DNA of 64,000 nt from Mycolicibacterium sp. 018/SC-01/001 (GTDB taxonomy: Bacteria; Actinomycetota; Actinomycetes; Mycobacteriales; Mycobacteriaceae). Below, one piece after another: positions 24,475 to 32,710 of this stretch; within the stretch, counting starts at the first letter, position 1; every line of letters begins with the position of its first letter. The DNA lies in assembly GCF_007096635.1 (NCBI RefSeq), contig NZ_VKAA01000003.1, forward strand, positions 248,001-312,000, in the 5' to 3' direction. The notes beneath the pieces were generated by a model. It saw only the letters and a program-made list of their open reading frames with translations, searched no databases and had not been told where the DNA came from. The translations under genes and the position numbers were made by a program.

Positions 24475-25014
24475 ATGTCCGCGCGTGATCGCATCCTCGA
24501 TGCCTACGCCCAGCTGCTGGCAGAGGAGGGGGAGCGGTTCGCCACCGTGGACGCGGTGGCGGCGCGTGCCGGGGTGTCCAAGGGCGGGGTGCTCTACCAC
24601 TTCCCCTCGAAGGACCATCTGGCCGGAGCGGTCTGCGACCGGCTAGAGACACTGGCTGCCGAGGACGCTCGTCAGATGCGCACAGCACCGGAGGGGCCGG
24701 CCCGCTACTACGTACGGTCGTCCCACTACGCGGGCACTCCGCTCGATCGAATTCTGGTCGCGGCGTCTCGGCTGCGGCAGGCGGGAGACGCCCGCGCCCG
24801 CGCAGCAATCGAGTCCGCGGCCGCGGAGTGGTTGGCGATCCTGCACGAGGCGATCGGGGACCTCGACACGGCCCGGGCCGTGAAGCTCATCGGTGACGGC
24901 CTCTACTACAACGCGCTGCACCGCGCACTTCACGGCCACCTCGTCTCGTCTCCGGCCGACGACGGTCTGCTCGCGGTGGTCGATCGGATGGTGGCGGCGG
25001 CTCCTGCGCCCTGA
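24475..25014 (+). CDS. TetR-family repressor of the divergent MFS gene
   Basis: The 179-residue regulator starts MSARDRILDAYAQLLAEEGE. The helix-turn-helix at about 24-45 reads VDAVAARAGVSKGGVLYHFP, a typical TetR recognition helix. The C-terminal ligand domain resembles the TetR_C group of exporter regulators (ARAVKLIGDGLYYNALHRA). Position and the inverted repeat support control of the MFS gene. It is followed 9 bp later by the convergent lacI-type gene. Confidence 0.9.
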   Translation: MSARDRILDAYAQLLAEEGERFATVDAVAARAGVSKGGVLYHFPSKDHLAGAVCDRLETLAAEDARQMRTAPEGPARYYVRSSHYAGTPLDRILVAASRLRQAGDARARAAIESAAAEWLAILHEAIGDLDTARAVKLIGDGLYYNALHRALHGHLVSSPADDGLLAVVDRMVAAAPAP

Positions 25015-25023
25015 TCAGCACGG

Positions 25024-26046
25024 TCAGGTGCGCGGCGGCGCGGTCGTCCCGCGGACCACCAGCGTCGGCTCCAGCACCACGTCTGTATCGCGGGCCGTGC
25101 CGTCGACGAGCATGTCGACAGCGAGTTGGACTGCGCGCCGGGCGATTTCGGGTGCGTCCTGATGGATCGTGGTCAGGTCGATACGTGGATTCTCCGAGAG
25201 CCGGTTGTCGTCGTATCCGACGAGCGAAACATGCTCCGGCACAGAGACTCCGGACCGGGTGAAGACGTCGAGGATACCGAGTGCGCAGCGGTCGTTGCCC
25301 GCCAGGACTGCCGTCGGCAGTTCCGGTGCGGCCAGCATGGTGCGCGCCGCAGCCGCGCCCGCTTCTTCGGTGTGAGCGCCTGCGATGACGGTGATGTCGT
25401 CGCTCAAGCCGTGCGCGCGCATCGCAGCTCGGTAGGCGCGGGCCCGATCGCCCGATCCCGGATCGGTGCCGCCGTCGACGTGGTGGATGCGCCGATGTCC
25501 GAGATCCACCAGGTAATCCACCGCCAAGCGCATTCCTCGGGCGTCGTTGGTGCGCACTGTCGCCAGTGGCGCATCGGTGTTCAGGCGGGGTATCCGCCGG
25601 CAGGCCACCACGATCGGCACGCGTTCGGCCATCTTCAGCAGGTCGGATTCGTCGGAACCCGGCCCGAGGAGCAGCAGCGCGCCGCACCGGTGGCTGAGCA
25701 GCGACTCGACCACCGCGGCTTCGGTGCGGTCAGGGAGATTGGCCGACAGCAGGACCTCGTATCCCAGGTGTTCTGCGGCGGGATAGATCGCGGTGACCAG
25801 CTCGGCTTGGAACAGTTGGCGGACGTCCGTCATGACACCGAGGGTGCGGCTGCGGCCCTGAGCCAACAGTCGGGCCGCCGAGTCGGGCCGGTAACCGATG
25901 TCCTCGGCGATGGCGAGCACTCGCTGCCGGGTCTCCTCGCTGGCGCCGGGCTTGCCGTCCAGGATGAACGACACCAGCGTGCGGGAGACCCCGGCGCGCT
26001 CGGCGACGTCGGCCATCGTGGGGCGGCGCCGGCGGGGTGTGCTCAC
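25024..26046 (-). CDS. LacI-family repressor
   Basis: The 340-residue protein starts at GTG after an AAGGA site. The DNA-binding domain at 10-60 (TMADVAERAGVSRTLVSFIL, then RPDSAARLLAQGRSRT hinge) is followed by a periplasmic-binding-like ligand domain ending in PTLVVRGTTAPP. It is divergent from the sugar porter. A perfect 16-bp palindrome at 26120-26135 in the shared gap fits the LacI operator type (central CG). It should respond to the sugar or cyclitol handled by the cluster. Confidence 0.92.
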   Translation of the reverse strand: MSTPRRRRPTMADVAERAGVSRTLVSFILDGKPGASEETRQRVLAIAEDIGYRPDSAARLLAQGRSRTLGVMTDVRQLFQAELVTAIYPAAEHLGYEVLLSANLPDRTEAAVVESLLSHRCGALLLLGPGSDESDLLKMAERVPIVVACRRIPRLNTDAPLATVRTNDARGMRLAVDYLVDLGHRRIHHVDGGTDPGSGDRARAYRAAMRAHGLSDDITVIAGAHTEEAGAAAARTMLAAPELPTAVLAGNDRCALGILDVFTRSGVSVPEHVSLVGYDDNRLSENPRIDLTTIHQDAPEIARRAVQLAVDMLVDGTARDTDVVLEPTLVVRGTTAPPRT

Positions 26047-26073
26047 AACGGGATTCCTTGTCGACAGTGACGC

Positions 26074-26103
26074 TTGACACAGTCACGGGGTGCGTTCCAT
26101 AGT
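26074..26103 (+). promoter_or_regulatory. Promoter of the sugar-porter operon
   Basis: TTGACA (26074-26079) and CATAGT (26098-26103) lie 18 bp apart. The -35 is a perfect housekeeping match and the -10 matches 4 of 6. The start point would be about 26110, immediately before the palindromic operator. Confidence 0.6.
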
Positions 26104-26110
26104 AGACCTC

Positions 26111-26135
26111 ACGCGCGTTACTAACGCGCGTTAGT
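26111..26135. promoter_or_regulatory. LacI-type operator
   Basis: ACTAACGCGCGTTAGT (26120-26135) is a perfect 16-bp palindrome with the central CpG favoured by LacI-family proteins. A further copy of its half, ACGCGCGTTA, occurs at 26111-26120, 13 bp before the matching part. Both lie just downstream of the expected transcription start, where bound repressor would block transcription. Confidence 0.75.
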
Positions 26136-26152
26136 CACCGAAGTGAGGTCCG

Positions 26153-27559
26153 ATGTCCCACCCTGGAGCACCCGCGAGCACGGGGCGTTTTCTCACCAAG
26201 CTCACCGTCATCGCCACGCTCGGCGGCCTGCTGTTCGGTTACGACACCGGCGTGATCTCCGGCGCCCTGCTGTACATGAAGGACGACCTGGCGCTCTCGG
26301 CCTTCGGAGAGGCGACGGTGGTCAGTTCCCTGCTGTTCCCCGGGGCCGCATTCGGCGCGCTGTTCGGGGGGCGGGTGGCCGACCGGATCGGCCGCAAGCG
26401 CACCCTGCTGGTCTGCGCCGGCTTGTTCCTGCTCGGCGCGATCGGCTGCGCGTTGGCCCCGAACGTCCAGATCATGGTCGCCGCCCGCATCGTCCTGGGT
26501 CTCGGGGTCGGCGCGGCCGCGGTGACCTGCCCGCTCTATCTGGCTGAGATGGCACCCGCCGATCGGCGCGGCCGCATGGTCACCATCAACGAGTTGATGA
26601 TCGTGACCGGTCAGATGCTCGCGTTCGCCACCAACGCGCTGCTCGACCACCTCGTCCACGATCCGCACGTCTGGCGCACGATGCTCGCCGTCGCCGCCGT
26701 CCCGGCGATCGCCCTGCTGCTGGGCATGCTGATCCTGCCCGACTCGCCCCGCTGGTACGCGCTCAAGGGACGGTTGCCCGAGGCGCGGAAGGTGTTGTCG
26801 CTGAGCAGGACTCCCGCAGAGGCCGACACCGAGTACGCGATCGTCGCCGAACATGCCGGCCACATGCTCAAGTCCACCAGCACGCCGTTCTCGGTGATCC
26901 GGGACGTGCCCTGGATTCGGCGGGTCGTCCTCATCGGGTGCGGACTGGCGATCGTGCAGCAAGCCACCGGCATCAACACCGTCAACTACTACGCGCCGAC
27001 CATCCTCGAGCAGAGCGGCCTCGGCGTCAGCGCCGCGCTGGTCGCCACGATCGCGGTCGGCGTCACGTCGGTGGTCACCACGATCATCGGCATCATCTTG
27101 CTGGGCTTCGTCGGTCGCCGCATGATGCTGCTGATCGGATTCGCCGGGGTGGCAGCCTCCCAAGCCGCGCTCGCCGCGGTGTTCCTGATGCCGGCCAGCG
27201 ACGTCCGCAGCTACACGATCCTCGGCTGCATGGTGCTGTTCGTCGCCTTTGTGCAGATGTTCATCGGGACCTGCGTGTGGCTGCTTCTCTCGGAGATCTT
27301 CCCGCTGTCGGTGCGCGGCTTCGCCATGGGCATCGCGGTCTTCGTGCTGTGGTGCACCAACGCCATCATCTCCTTCCTGTTCCCACTGCTCAACAATGCG
27401 CTCGGCTCCACCGGCACGTTCGCGCTGTTCGTCGTCGTCAACATCGGCTCGTGGATCTTCGTGCACCGTCTGGTGCCCGAAACCAAGGGCACCACATTGG
27501 AAGAGCTCGAGGAACGCCTCGAGGCAGAAGGTATGACCCCTGAAAGGACCCCCGCATGA
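26153..27559 (+). CDS. Sugar porter (MFS), IolT/XylE-like
   Basis: The 468-residue proton symporter shows sugar porter signatures: GGLLFGYDTGVISGALLYMK, then DRIGRKRTLL, PLYLAEMAP, QQATGINTVNYYAP, and the C-terminal PETKGTTLEELE. Twelve spans are expected. The group includes myo-inositol and xylose porters. It is the first gene of the LacI-controlled operon and overlaps the next gene by ATGA. Genes downstream favour inositol or another cyclitol. Confidence 0.9.
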   Translation: MSHPGAPASTGRFLTKLTVIATLGGLLFGYDTGVISGALLYMKDDLALSAFGEATVVSSLLFPGAAFGALFGGRVADRIGRKRTLLVCAGLFLLGAIGCALAPNVQIMVAARIVLGLGVGAAAVTCPLYLAEMAPADRRGRMVTINELMIVTGQMLAFATNALLDHLVHDPHVWRTMLAVAAVPAIALLLGMLILPDSPRWYALKGRLPEARKVLSLSRTPAEADTEYAIVAEHAGHMLKSTSTPFSVIRDVPWIRRVVLIGCGLAIVQQATGINTVNYYAPTILEQSGLGVSAALVATIAVGVTSVVTTIIGIILLGFVGRRMMLLIGFAGVAASQAALAAVFLMPASDVRSYTILGCMVLFVAFVQMFIGTCVWLLLSEIFPLSVRGFAMGIAVFVLWCTNAIISFLFPLLNNALGSTGTFALFVVVNIGSWIFVHRLVPETKGTTLEELEERLEAEGMTPERTPA

Positions 27560-28476
27560 GCGCCATACGTGTCGGCTCCGCCCCCGATTCCTGGGGCGTC
27601 TGGTTCCCCGACGATCCCCAGCAGACGCCCTACACCCGATTCCTCGACGAGGTGGCCGCGTCCGGCTACGAGTGGATCGAACTGGGACCCTACGGGTACC
27701 TGCCGACCGACCCGGAGAAACTCCTCGACGAGCTCGGCTCGCGGGGGCTGAAGCTCTCCGCCGGAACGGTTTTCGAGCACCTGCACCAGTCGAGCTCTCG
27801 CGGCGACGACGCCTGGAACTCGGTGTGGAGCCAGATCGAGGACGTCGCCAAGCTCACCGCCGCAGCCGGTGGCACCCACGTCGTCGTCATCCCCGAGATG
27901 TGGCGCGATCCGTCTACCGGCGCGGTGCTCGAGGACCGGGTCCTGACCCCGGAGCAGTGGCGCCAGAAGACCGAGGGCATGAACGAACTCGGCAAGGCCA
28001 TGTTCGAGAAGTACGGTGTGCGGGCCCAATACCACCCGCATGCCGACAGCCACGTCGACACCGAGGAGAACGTCTACCGCTTTCTCGACGGCACCGATGG
28101 CCAGTTCGTCAACCTGTGCCTGGACACCGGGCACATCTCCTACTGCGGCGGTGACAACATCGCGATCGTGCAACGCGCACCGGAGCGCATCGGCTATCTG
28201 CACCTCAAGCAGGTCGATCCCGATGTGATGGCGAAGGTGCAGGCGCAGGACATTCCCTTCGGGGAGGCCGTCAAACTGGGCGCGATGACCGAGCCGCCGC
28301 GTGGAATCCCCGATATGCCATCGCTTCTGGCGGAGATCGAGCGCCTCGGAATCGACGTGTTCGCGATCGTGGAACAGGACATGTACCCGTGTGATGTCGA
28401 TGCACCACTGCCCATCGCCCAGCGCACCCGGAGCTACCTCGGGTCCTGCGGCATCCCGTCCGTCACCTTCCGTTAG
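27556..28476 (+). CDS. Sugar isomerase/epimerase-like TIM barrel, IolE-like
   Basis: The 306-residue protein belongs to the xylose isomerase-like AP endonuclease-2 barrel family. The N-terminus VGSAPDSWGVWF is typical of inosose dehydratase (IolE)-like members. Metal ligands are probably Glu in VIPEMW, Asp and His in LCLDTGHISYCGG, His in YLHLKQV and Glu in IVEQDMYP. It may dehydrate or isomerise a keto-cyclitol. Substrate is inferred from neighbours. Confidence 0.8.
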   Translation: MSAIRVGSAPDSWGVWFPDDPQQTPYTRFLDEVAASGYEWIELGPYGYLPTDPEKLLDELGSRGLKLSAGTVFEHLHQSSSRGDDAWNSVWSQIEDVAKLTAAAGGTHVVVIPEMWRDPSTGAVLEDRVLTPEQWRQKTEGMNELGKAMFEKYGVRAQYHPHADSHVDTEENVYRFLDGTDGQFVNLCLDTGHISYCGGDNIAIVQRAPERIGYLHLKQVDPDVMAKVQAQDIPFGEAVKLGAMTEPPRGIPDMPSLLAEIERLGIDVFAIVEQDMYPCDVDAPLPIAQRTRSYLGSCGIPSVTFR

Positions 28477-28488
28477 GAGCACTGGATC

Positions 28489-29508
28489 ATGAACGACTTG
28501 CGCATCGCCGTCCTCGGCGTCGGCTTGATGGGCGCCGACCACGTCGCTCGCATCACCTCCCGCATCTCGGGCGCTCATGTCGCCGTCGTCAACGACTACG
28601 TCGCCGAGAGGGCAGAGCAGATCGCCGCCGACATCCCCGGCTGCCGTGCCGTCGCCGACCCGCTCGACGCGATCGCCGATCCCGATGTCGACGCCGTCCT
28701 GCTGGCCACCCCCGGTCCGACACACGAGAAGCAGCTGCTGGCCTGCCTCGAACACCGCAAGCCGGTGCTGTGCGAGAAGCCGCTGACCACCGACGTCGAC
28801 ACCTCGCTCGAGGTGGTGCGCCGCGAAGCCGAACTCGGAGTCCGGCTCATCCAAGTGGGATTCATGCGGCGCTTCGACCACGAGTACGTCGCACTCAAGT
28901 CGCTCATCGACAGCGGCGACCTGGGCGATCCGCTGCTCCTGCACTGCGTGCATCGCAACCCTGCCGTGCCGGACCATTTCGACTCCGCGATGACCGTCAG
29001 AGATTCCCTCGTGCACGAAGTGGACGTCACCCGATTTCTGCTCGACGAGGAGATCACGTCGATCCAGATCGTCACGCCGACACCCAATCCCGCTGCACGG
29101 AGCGGCCTTTTCGATCCGCAGATCGCGATCCTGCGGACCGCGAGCGGCAAGCACGTCGATGTCGAGCTGTTCGTGACCACCGGTGTCGCCTACGAGGTCC
29201 GCACCGAGCTGGTCGCCGAAAAGGGCAGCGCGATGATCGGTCTCGATGTCGGCCTCGTGCGCAAGAGTGCTCCCGGCACCTGGGGCGGAGAGATCACGCC
29301 CGGCTTCAAGGAGCGGTTCGGCCAGGCGTACGACACCGAGATCCAGCGGTGGGTCGATGCGGTCCGCACTGGCGCGAACGTCGACGGCCCGACCTCGTGG
29401 GACGGCTACGCCTCCACCGCCGTCTGCGAAGCCGGCGTGCAGGCTTTGCAGTCCGGACAATCCGTCGCGGTGACCATGGTCGACCGCGCCTCGATCCCCG
29501 GGGCCTGA
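28489..29508 (+). CDS. Gfo/Idh/MocA oxidoreductase, inositol 2-dehydrogenase-like
   Basis: The 339-residue enzyme has a Rossmann site VLGVGLMGADHV (8-19), the family CEKPLT lysine motif near residue 97, and the DSLVHEVDVTRFLL active-site helix with His and Asp. This agrees with IolG-type inositol dehydrogenases, which oxidise an inositol to a keto-inositol with NAD. An AGGAG site precedes the ATG. It would form the substrate for the IolE-like protein made just upstream. Confidence 0.85.
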   Translation: MNDLRIAVLGVGLMGADHVARITSRISGAHVAVVNDYVAERAEQIAADIPGCRAVADPLDAIADPDVDAVLLATPGPTHEKQLLACLEHRKPVLCEKPLTTDVDTSLEVVRREAELGVRLIQVGFMRRFDHEYVALKSLIDSGDLGDPLLLHCVHRNPAVPDHFDSAMTVRDSLVHEVDVTRFLLDEEITSIQIVTPTPNPAARSGLFDPQIAILRTASGKHVDVELFVTTGVAYEVRTELVAEKGSAMIGLDVGLVRKSAPGTWGGEITPGFKERFGQAYDTEIQRWVDAVRTGANVDGPTSWDGYASTAVCEAGVQALQSGQSVAVTMVDRASIPGA

Positions 29509-29510
29509 CC

Positions 29511-30395
29511 GTGAAGATCGCCCTGGATCCGACCCCGTTCCACCACGACTACCCGCTGCTCGAATTACCGGCGCTGGTGGCCGAGTTGGGTTACGAGTAC
29601 CTGCAGTTGACCCCACATCGCGACTTCATCCCGTTCTTCAACCATCCGCGCGCCGACGATGCTCTGGTCGCCCAGTTCCGCACGGCATGTGCCGATGCGG
29701 GCGTCGGCATCGCCTCGGTCCTGCCTGTGCTGCGGTGGTCCGGACCCGACGAGGACGCGCGAGAGGCGGCTGTGCGCAACTGGAAACGCGTCGTCCAGAT
29801 CACCGTCGACCTCGGCGTCAACGTGATCAACACCGAATTCTCCGGACGACCGGAGAAGGCGGAGGAATCCGAGCGTGCGTTCTTCCGGTCGATGGAGGAA
29901 CTGCTGCCCCTCTTCGAGCGGGAGGGCATCGACGTGCGGATCGATCCGCATCCCGACGATTTCGTCGAGGACGGCCTCGAAGCCGTGCGCATCATCCGCG
30001 GTGTGAACTCGCCGCACATCGGGATGGTCTACGTCGCCTGCCATGGCTTCCACATGGGCGGTAACACGGCGGAGATCATGACGGCCGCGGGGGACCTGCT
30101 GCGCCTGGTGCACGTCGCCGACACGATGGATCACCACCGCAGCCACGGCCTGCGCTACATCACCAACCCGCCCGGCAATCCCGTCCGCGTGCACCAGCAC
30201 CTCAAGATCGGCGACGGCGACGTGGACTGGGAGGAGTTCTTCTCCGGCCTCGCCCGGCTCGGTTTCTACGATCGCGACGACACCGTGATGGTGTCCAGTG
30301 TGTTCGCTGAGGACGAGACCGCGCACGACGTGTCGCGCTATCAGCTCGCGACCATGACCGATTACGTCGGGAAGTTCCGGTCAAGCGGCACGTAG
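29511..30395 (+). CDS. Second sugar isomerase/epimerase-like TIM barrel
   Basis: The 294-residue barrel protein starts at GTG (VKIALDPTPFHHDYPLLELP). Likely metal ligands are Glu in NTEFSG, Asp and His in RIDPHPDD, and His in MVYVACHGFHMGG and LVHVADTMD. It differs from the IolE-like neighbour and probably catalyses a separate epimerisation or isomerisation, as IolI or IolH-like proteins do. The start lies 2 bp after the dehydrogenase stop. Confidence 0.8.
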   Translation: MKIALDPTPFHHDYPLLELPALVAELGYEYLQLTPHRDFIPFFNHPRADDALVAQFRTACADAGVGIASVLPVLRWSGPDEDAREAAVRNWKRVVQITVDLGVNVINTEFSGRPEKAEESERAFFRSMEELLPLFEREGIDVRIDPHPDDFVEDGLEAVRIIRGVNSPHIGMVYVACHGFHMGGNTAEIMTAAGDLLRLVHVADTMDHHRSHGLRYITNPPGNPVRVHQHLKIGDGDVDWEEFFSGLARLGFYDRDDTVMVSSVFAEDETAHDVSRYQLATMTDYVGKFRSSGT

Positions 30396-30405
30396 GATCG
30401 ACAGT

Positions 30406-31074
30406 GTCGAGAACAAGCGAAAGCACAATGCTGCCGAGCGGCGCCGCCTGCTGTGCGACGCCGCGATCGAGTTGCTGGCCGAGGAAGGGCCGCGCGGACT
30501 GAGTCACCTCAAGGTCGACCGGCACGCCGGTCTCCCCGACGGCAGCACCTCGTTCTACTACCGCACCCGCGCGGCGCTGCTGCACGGGGTCGCCGATCAG
30601 TTGGTCCGCTACGACGCGGAGGCGTTCACCGAGATCTTCAAGGACGTTCCGAACAGCTCGGCCAGGGTGATCGCGCGGATGCTCGCCGGCCAGATCCTGG
30701 CCATCGGGAGCGAGCCGCAGCTGTCGCGCACGCGGGCGCGTCTGGAGCTGACGATGTCGGCACGTCGTGACCCCGGCATCGCGTCGGGCTTCCAGCAGAT
30801 CTCGGAGAGCTATCGCGCGCTGGCCGAACGGTTGGTGATGGCTCTGCATCACGACAACGGCACCGAGATGGACCCCGCACTGTGCGACGAGCAGACGTCG
30901 GTGCTGATGGCCTACCTCGGCGGTCAGATCTTCGCACTCGCCAACGATTCTCCGGACGTGCTGACCCGCGACGACATCGAACGCCAGATCCACGCCGTGA
31001 TCATGGGAGTGGCCGCCCAGCGTGCGGCCCGTCAGACCCCCAGCACCGATTCCAATGGCGTCCGGGCGAAATAG
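30406..31074 (+). CDS. TetR-like regulator with no normal start codon in frame
   Basis: The coding frame reads ENKRKHNAAERRRLLCDA and then a TetR helix-turn-helix (LKVDRHAGLPDGSTSFYYRT). The in-frame stop upstream is at 30355-30357, and between it and the helices no ATG or GTG occurs; the first TTG, at 30472, falls inside helix 1 and would destroy it. A GTG at 30404 is one base out of frame. Possible readings are a rare ATT (30361) or ATC (30397) start, a one-base deletion near 30409, or a sequence error. The coordinates mark where conserved-looking sequence begins. The 3' end overlaps the convergent permease gene by 43 bp. Confidence 0.6.
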   Translation, partial: VENKRKHNAAERRRLLCDAAIELLAEEGPRGLSHLKVDRHAGLPDGSTSFYYRTRAALLHGVADQLVRYDAEAFTEIFKDVPNSSARVIARMLAGQILAIGSEPQLSRTRARLELTMSARRDPGIASGFQQISESYRALAERLVMALHHDNGTEMDPALCDEQTSVLMAYLGGQIFALANDSPDVLTRDDIERQIHAVIMGVAAQRAARQTPSTDSNGVRAK

Positions 31075-32444
31075 ATCGCGAACCCGGCGGCGACCACCCA
31101 CAACAACGGGCTGATCTCGCGCGCCTTGCCCGCCGCCGTCCGCATCACCACCCAGGAGATGAACCCGACACCGATACCGTTGGCTATCGAATAGCTGAAC
31201 GGCATCACCGCCACCGTGAGAACCACGGGAAGCGCCACCGAGAACTCGGACAATTCGATGTGGCGCAAGTGCGAGACCATCATCGCGCCGACGATCACCA
31301 GGGCCGCCGCAGCCACCTCGGTCGGCACGATCGACGCCAGCGGCGAGACGAACATCGCCGCCAGGAACAACACGCCGGTGACCAGGTTGGCCAGTCCGGT
31401 GCGCGCACCCTCCTCGATGCCGGCCCCCGATTCGATGAACACGGTGTTCGACGACGACGACGTGGCGCCGCCGACGATCGCGCCGGCACCTTCGACGACG
31501 AGAGCAGATCGCAGGCGCGGGAAGTTACCCTGCGCATCCGACAGTCCGGCTTCCCGTGACAACCCGGTCATCGTGCCCATCGCATCGAAGAAGTTCGCGA
31601 ACACGAGCGTGAAGACGAGGACCACCGCCGCGATGACACCGATGCGGCTGAAGCTACCCAGACTGAACTCGCCGACCAGCCCGAGATCGGGCATGGCGAA
31701 CGGAGATCCGGACAGCGTAGGCACCGACAGTGACCAGCCTCCTGGCTTCTCGGTGGCCGAACCGAGGTGCCAGATCGCTTCGATGACGACGGCGACGACG
31801 GTACCGGCCACCAACCCGATCAGGATGCCGCCGCGAACGCGGCGGGAGACCAGGGTCCCCGTCAGAAGCAGGGTGAAGATGAACACCAGCGTCGGGACCG
31901 TCGTCAGTGATCCGAGTCCGCCGGTACCCAATCCGACTGGGGGAGAGGCCAATTTGGTCGACGAGATGAAACCGGAGTCGACGAGTCCGATGAACAGGAT
32001 GAACAAGCCGATACCCGCCGTGATCGCGAGCTTGAGCGGCATCGGCACCGCGTCGAAGATGAGGCGGCGCAGTCCGGTGACGGCGAGCAACACGATGATC
32101 ACACCGTTGATGACCACCAGGCCCATCGCTTCGGCCCATGTCAACTCACCGACCACCGTGGTGGCCAGGAACGAGTTGATACCCAGCCCCGCGGCGAATG
32201 CGAACGGCAGCCGCGCGATCAATCCGAACAGGATCGTCATGACGCCGGCGGCCAGCGCGGTGGTGGCCGAGACCTGCGCGAAGTCCAGCGACTGTCCTGT
32301 GACGTCCTTCGGGCTGGACAGGATGATCGGGTTCAGCACGATGATGTAGGCCATCGCGATGAACGTGACGACGCCGCCGCGTATCTCGGTGCCCACCGTG
32401 GACTGGCGGGCCGTGATCTCGAAGAAGCGGTCCACTCGGTTCAT
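31032..32444 (-). CDS. NCS2-family purine permease, AzgA-like
   Basis: The 470-residue transporter has about 12-14 spans and starts MNRVDRFFEITARQSTVGTE. The family signatures are STVGTEIRGGVVTFIAMAYI, GLGINSFLA near the first substrate segment, and IESGAGIEEGARTGLANL near the second. AzgA/GhxP-type members import hypoxanthine, guanine or adenine with protons. It starts 7 bp after the small secreted protein gene, in the same direction. Confidence 0.9.
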   Translation of the reverse strand: MNRVDRFFEITARQSTVGTEIRGGVVTFIAMAYIIVLNPIILSSPKDVTGQSLDFAQVSATTALAAGVMTILFGLIARLPFAFAAGLGINSFLATTVVGELTWAEAMGLVVINGVIIVLLAVTGLRRLIFDAVPMPLKLAITAGIGLFILFIGLVDSGFISSTKLASPPVGLGTGGLGSLTTVPTLVFIFTLLLTGTLVSRRVRGGILIGLVAGTVVAVVIEAIWHLGSATEKPGGWSLSVPTLSGSPFAMPDLGLVGEFSLGSFSRIGVIAAVVLVFTLVFANFFDAMGTMTGLSREAGLSDAQGNFPRLRSALVVEGAGAIVGGATSSSSNTVFIESGAGIEEGARTGLANLVTGVLFLAAMFVSPLASIVPTEVAAAALVIVGAMMVSHLRHIELSEFSVALPVVLTVAVMPFSYSIANGIGVGFISWVVMRTAAGKAREISPLLWVVAAGFAIYFARTPLESVLGV

Positions 32445-32451
32445 CGGCGGC

Positions 32452-32697
32452 TCAGTACTGAGACGTCGGAGCGGCAGGCGGCGGCGGTGCGACCGGCAGG
32501 CACAGACCGGTCTGCAGGTCGAGTGCCTTGCCGGGGAGGCAGAACGGCGTGCACCCGTAGATCACACCCGTCTGACCGGGCGGGCACGAGCCGGGAGGCT
32601 GCGCGACCGCGCTCGGTGCCGCGGCGAGCGTGACGAGAGGCGCGGCAAGGGCCCCGGCGATCACCGCCGCACCCAGAAATCGTTGTCTCACAGTCAT
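32452..32697 (-). CDS. Small secreted cysteine-rich protein
   Basis: The 81-residue product has a signal peptide (MTVRQRFLGAAVIAGALAAP to about AVAQ) and a short mature part with four cysteines (CPPGQTGVIYGC, then TPFCLP and GLCLP) and a proline-rich end. The cysteines probably form two disulfides outside the cell. I do not recognise a function. It is read between the acyl-CoA dehydrogenase pair and the purine permease, 13 and 7 bp away. Confidence 0.7.
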   Translation of the reverse strand: MTVRQRFLGAAVIAGALAAPLVTLAAAPSAVAQPPGSCPPGQTGVIYGCTPFCLPGKALDLQTGLCLPVAPPPPAAPTSQY

Positions 32698-32710
32698 TGT
32701 CCGTCCCCTC

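Noticed and set aside
26067..26086. GTGAC/GTCAC inverted repeat upstream of the sugar porter
   Set aside because: The arms are only 5 bp and overlap the -35; the 16-bp palindrome nearby is the better operator.
26135..27466. A minus-strand frame opposite the sugar porter
   Set aside because: The composition (His, Asp, Gln, Arg repeats) is that of an antisense shadow.
27211..29616. An 801-residue minus-strand frame opposite the sugar cluster
   Set aside because: It runs across three real genes and their junctions and has low-complexity composition; the plus-strand genes have clear motifs and coupled starts.
30472..31074. TTG at 30472 as the TetR start
   Set aside because: It falls within the first helix of the DNA-binding domain, so it would remove conserved sequence.
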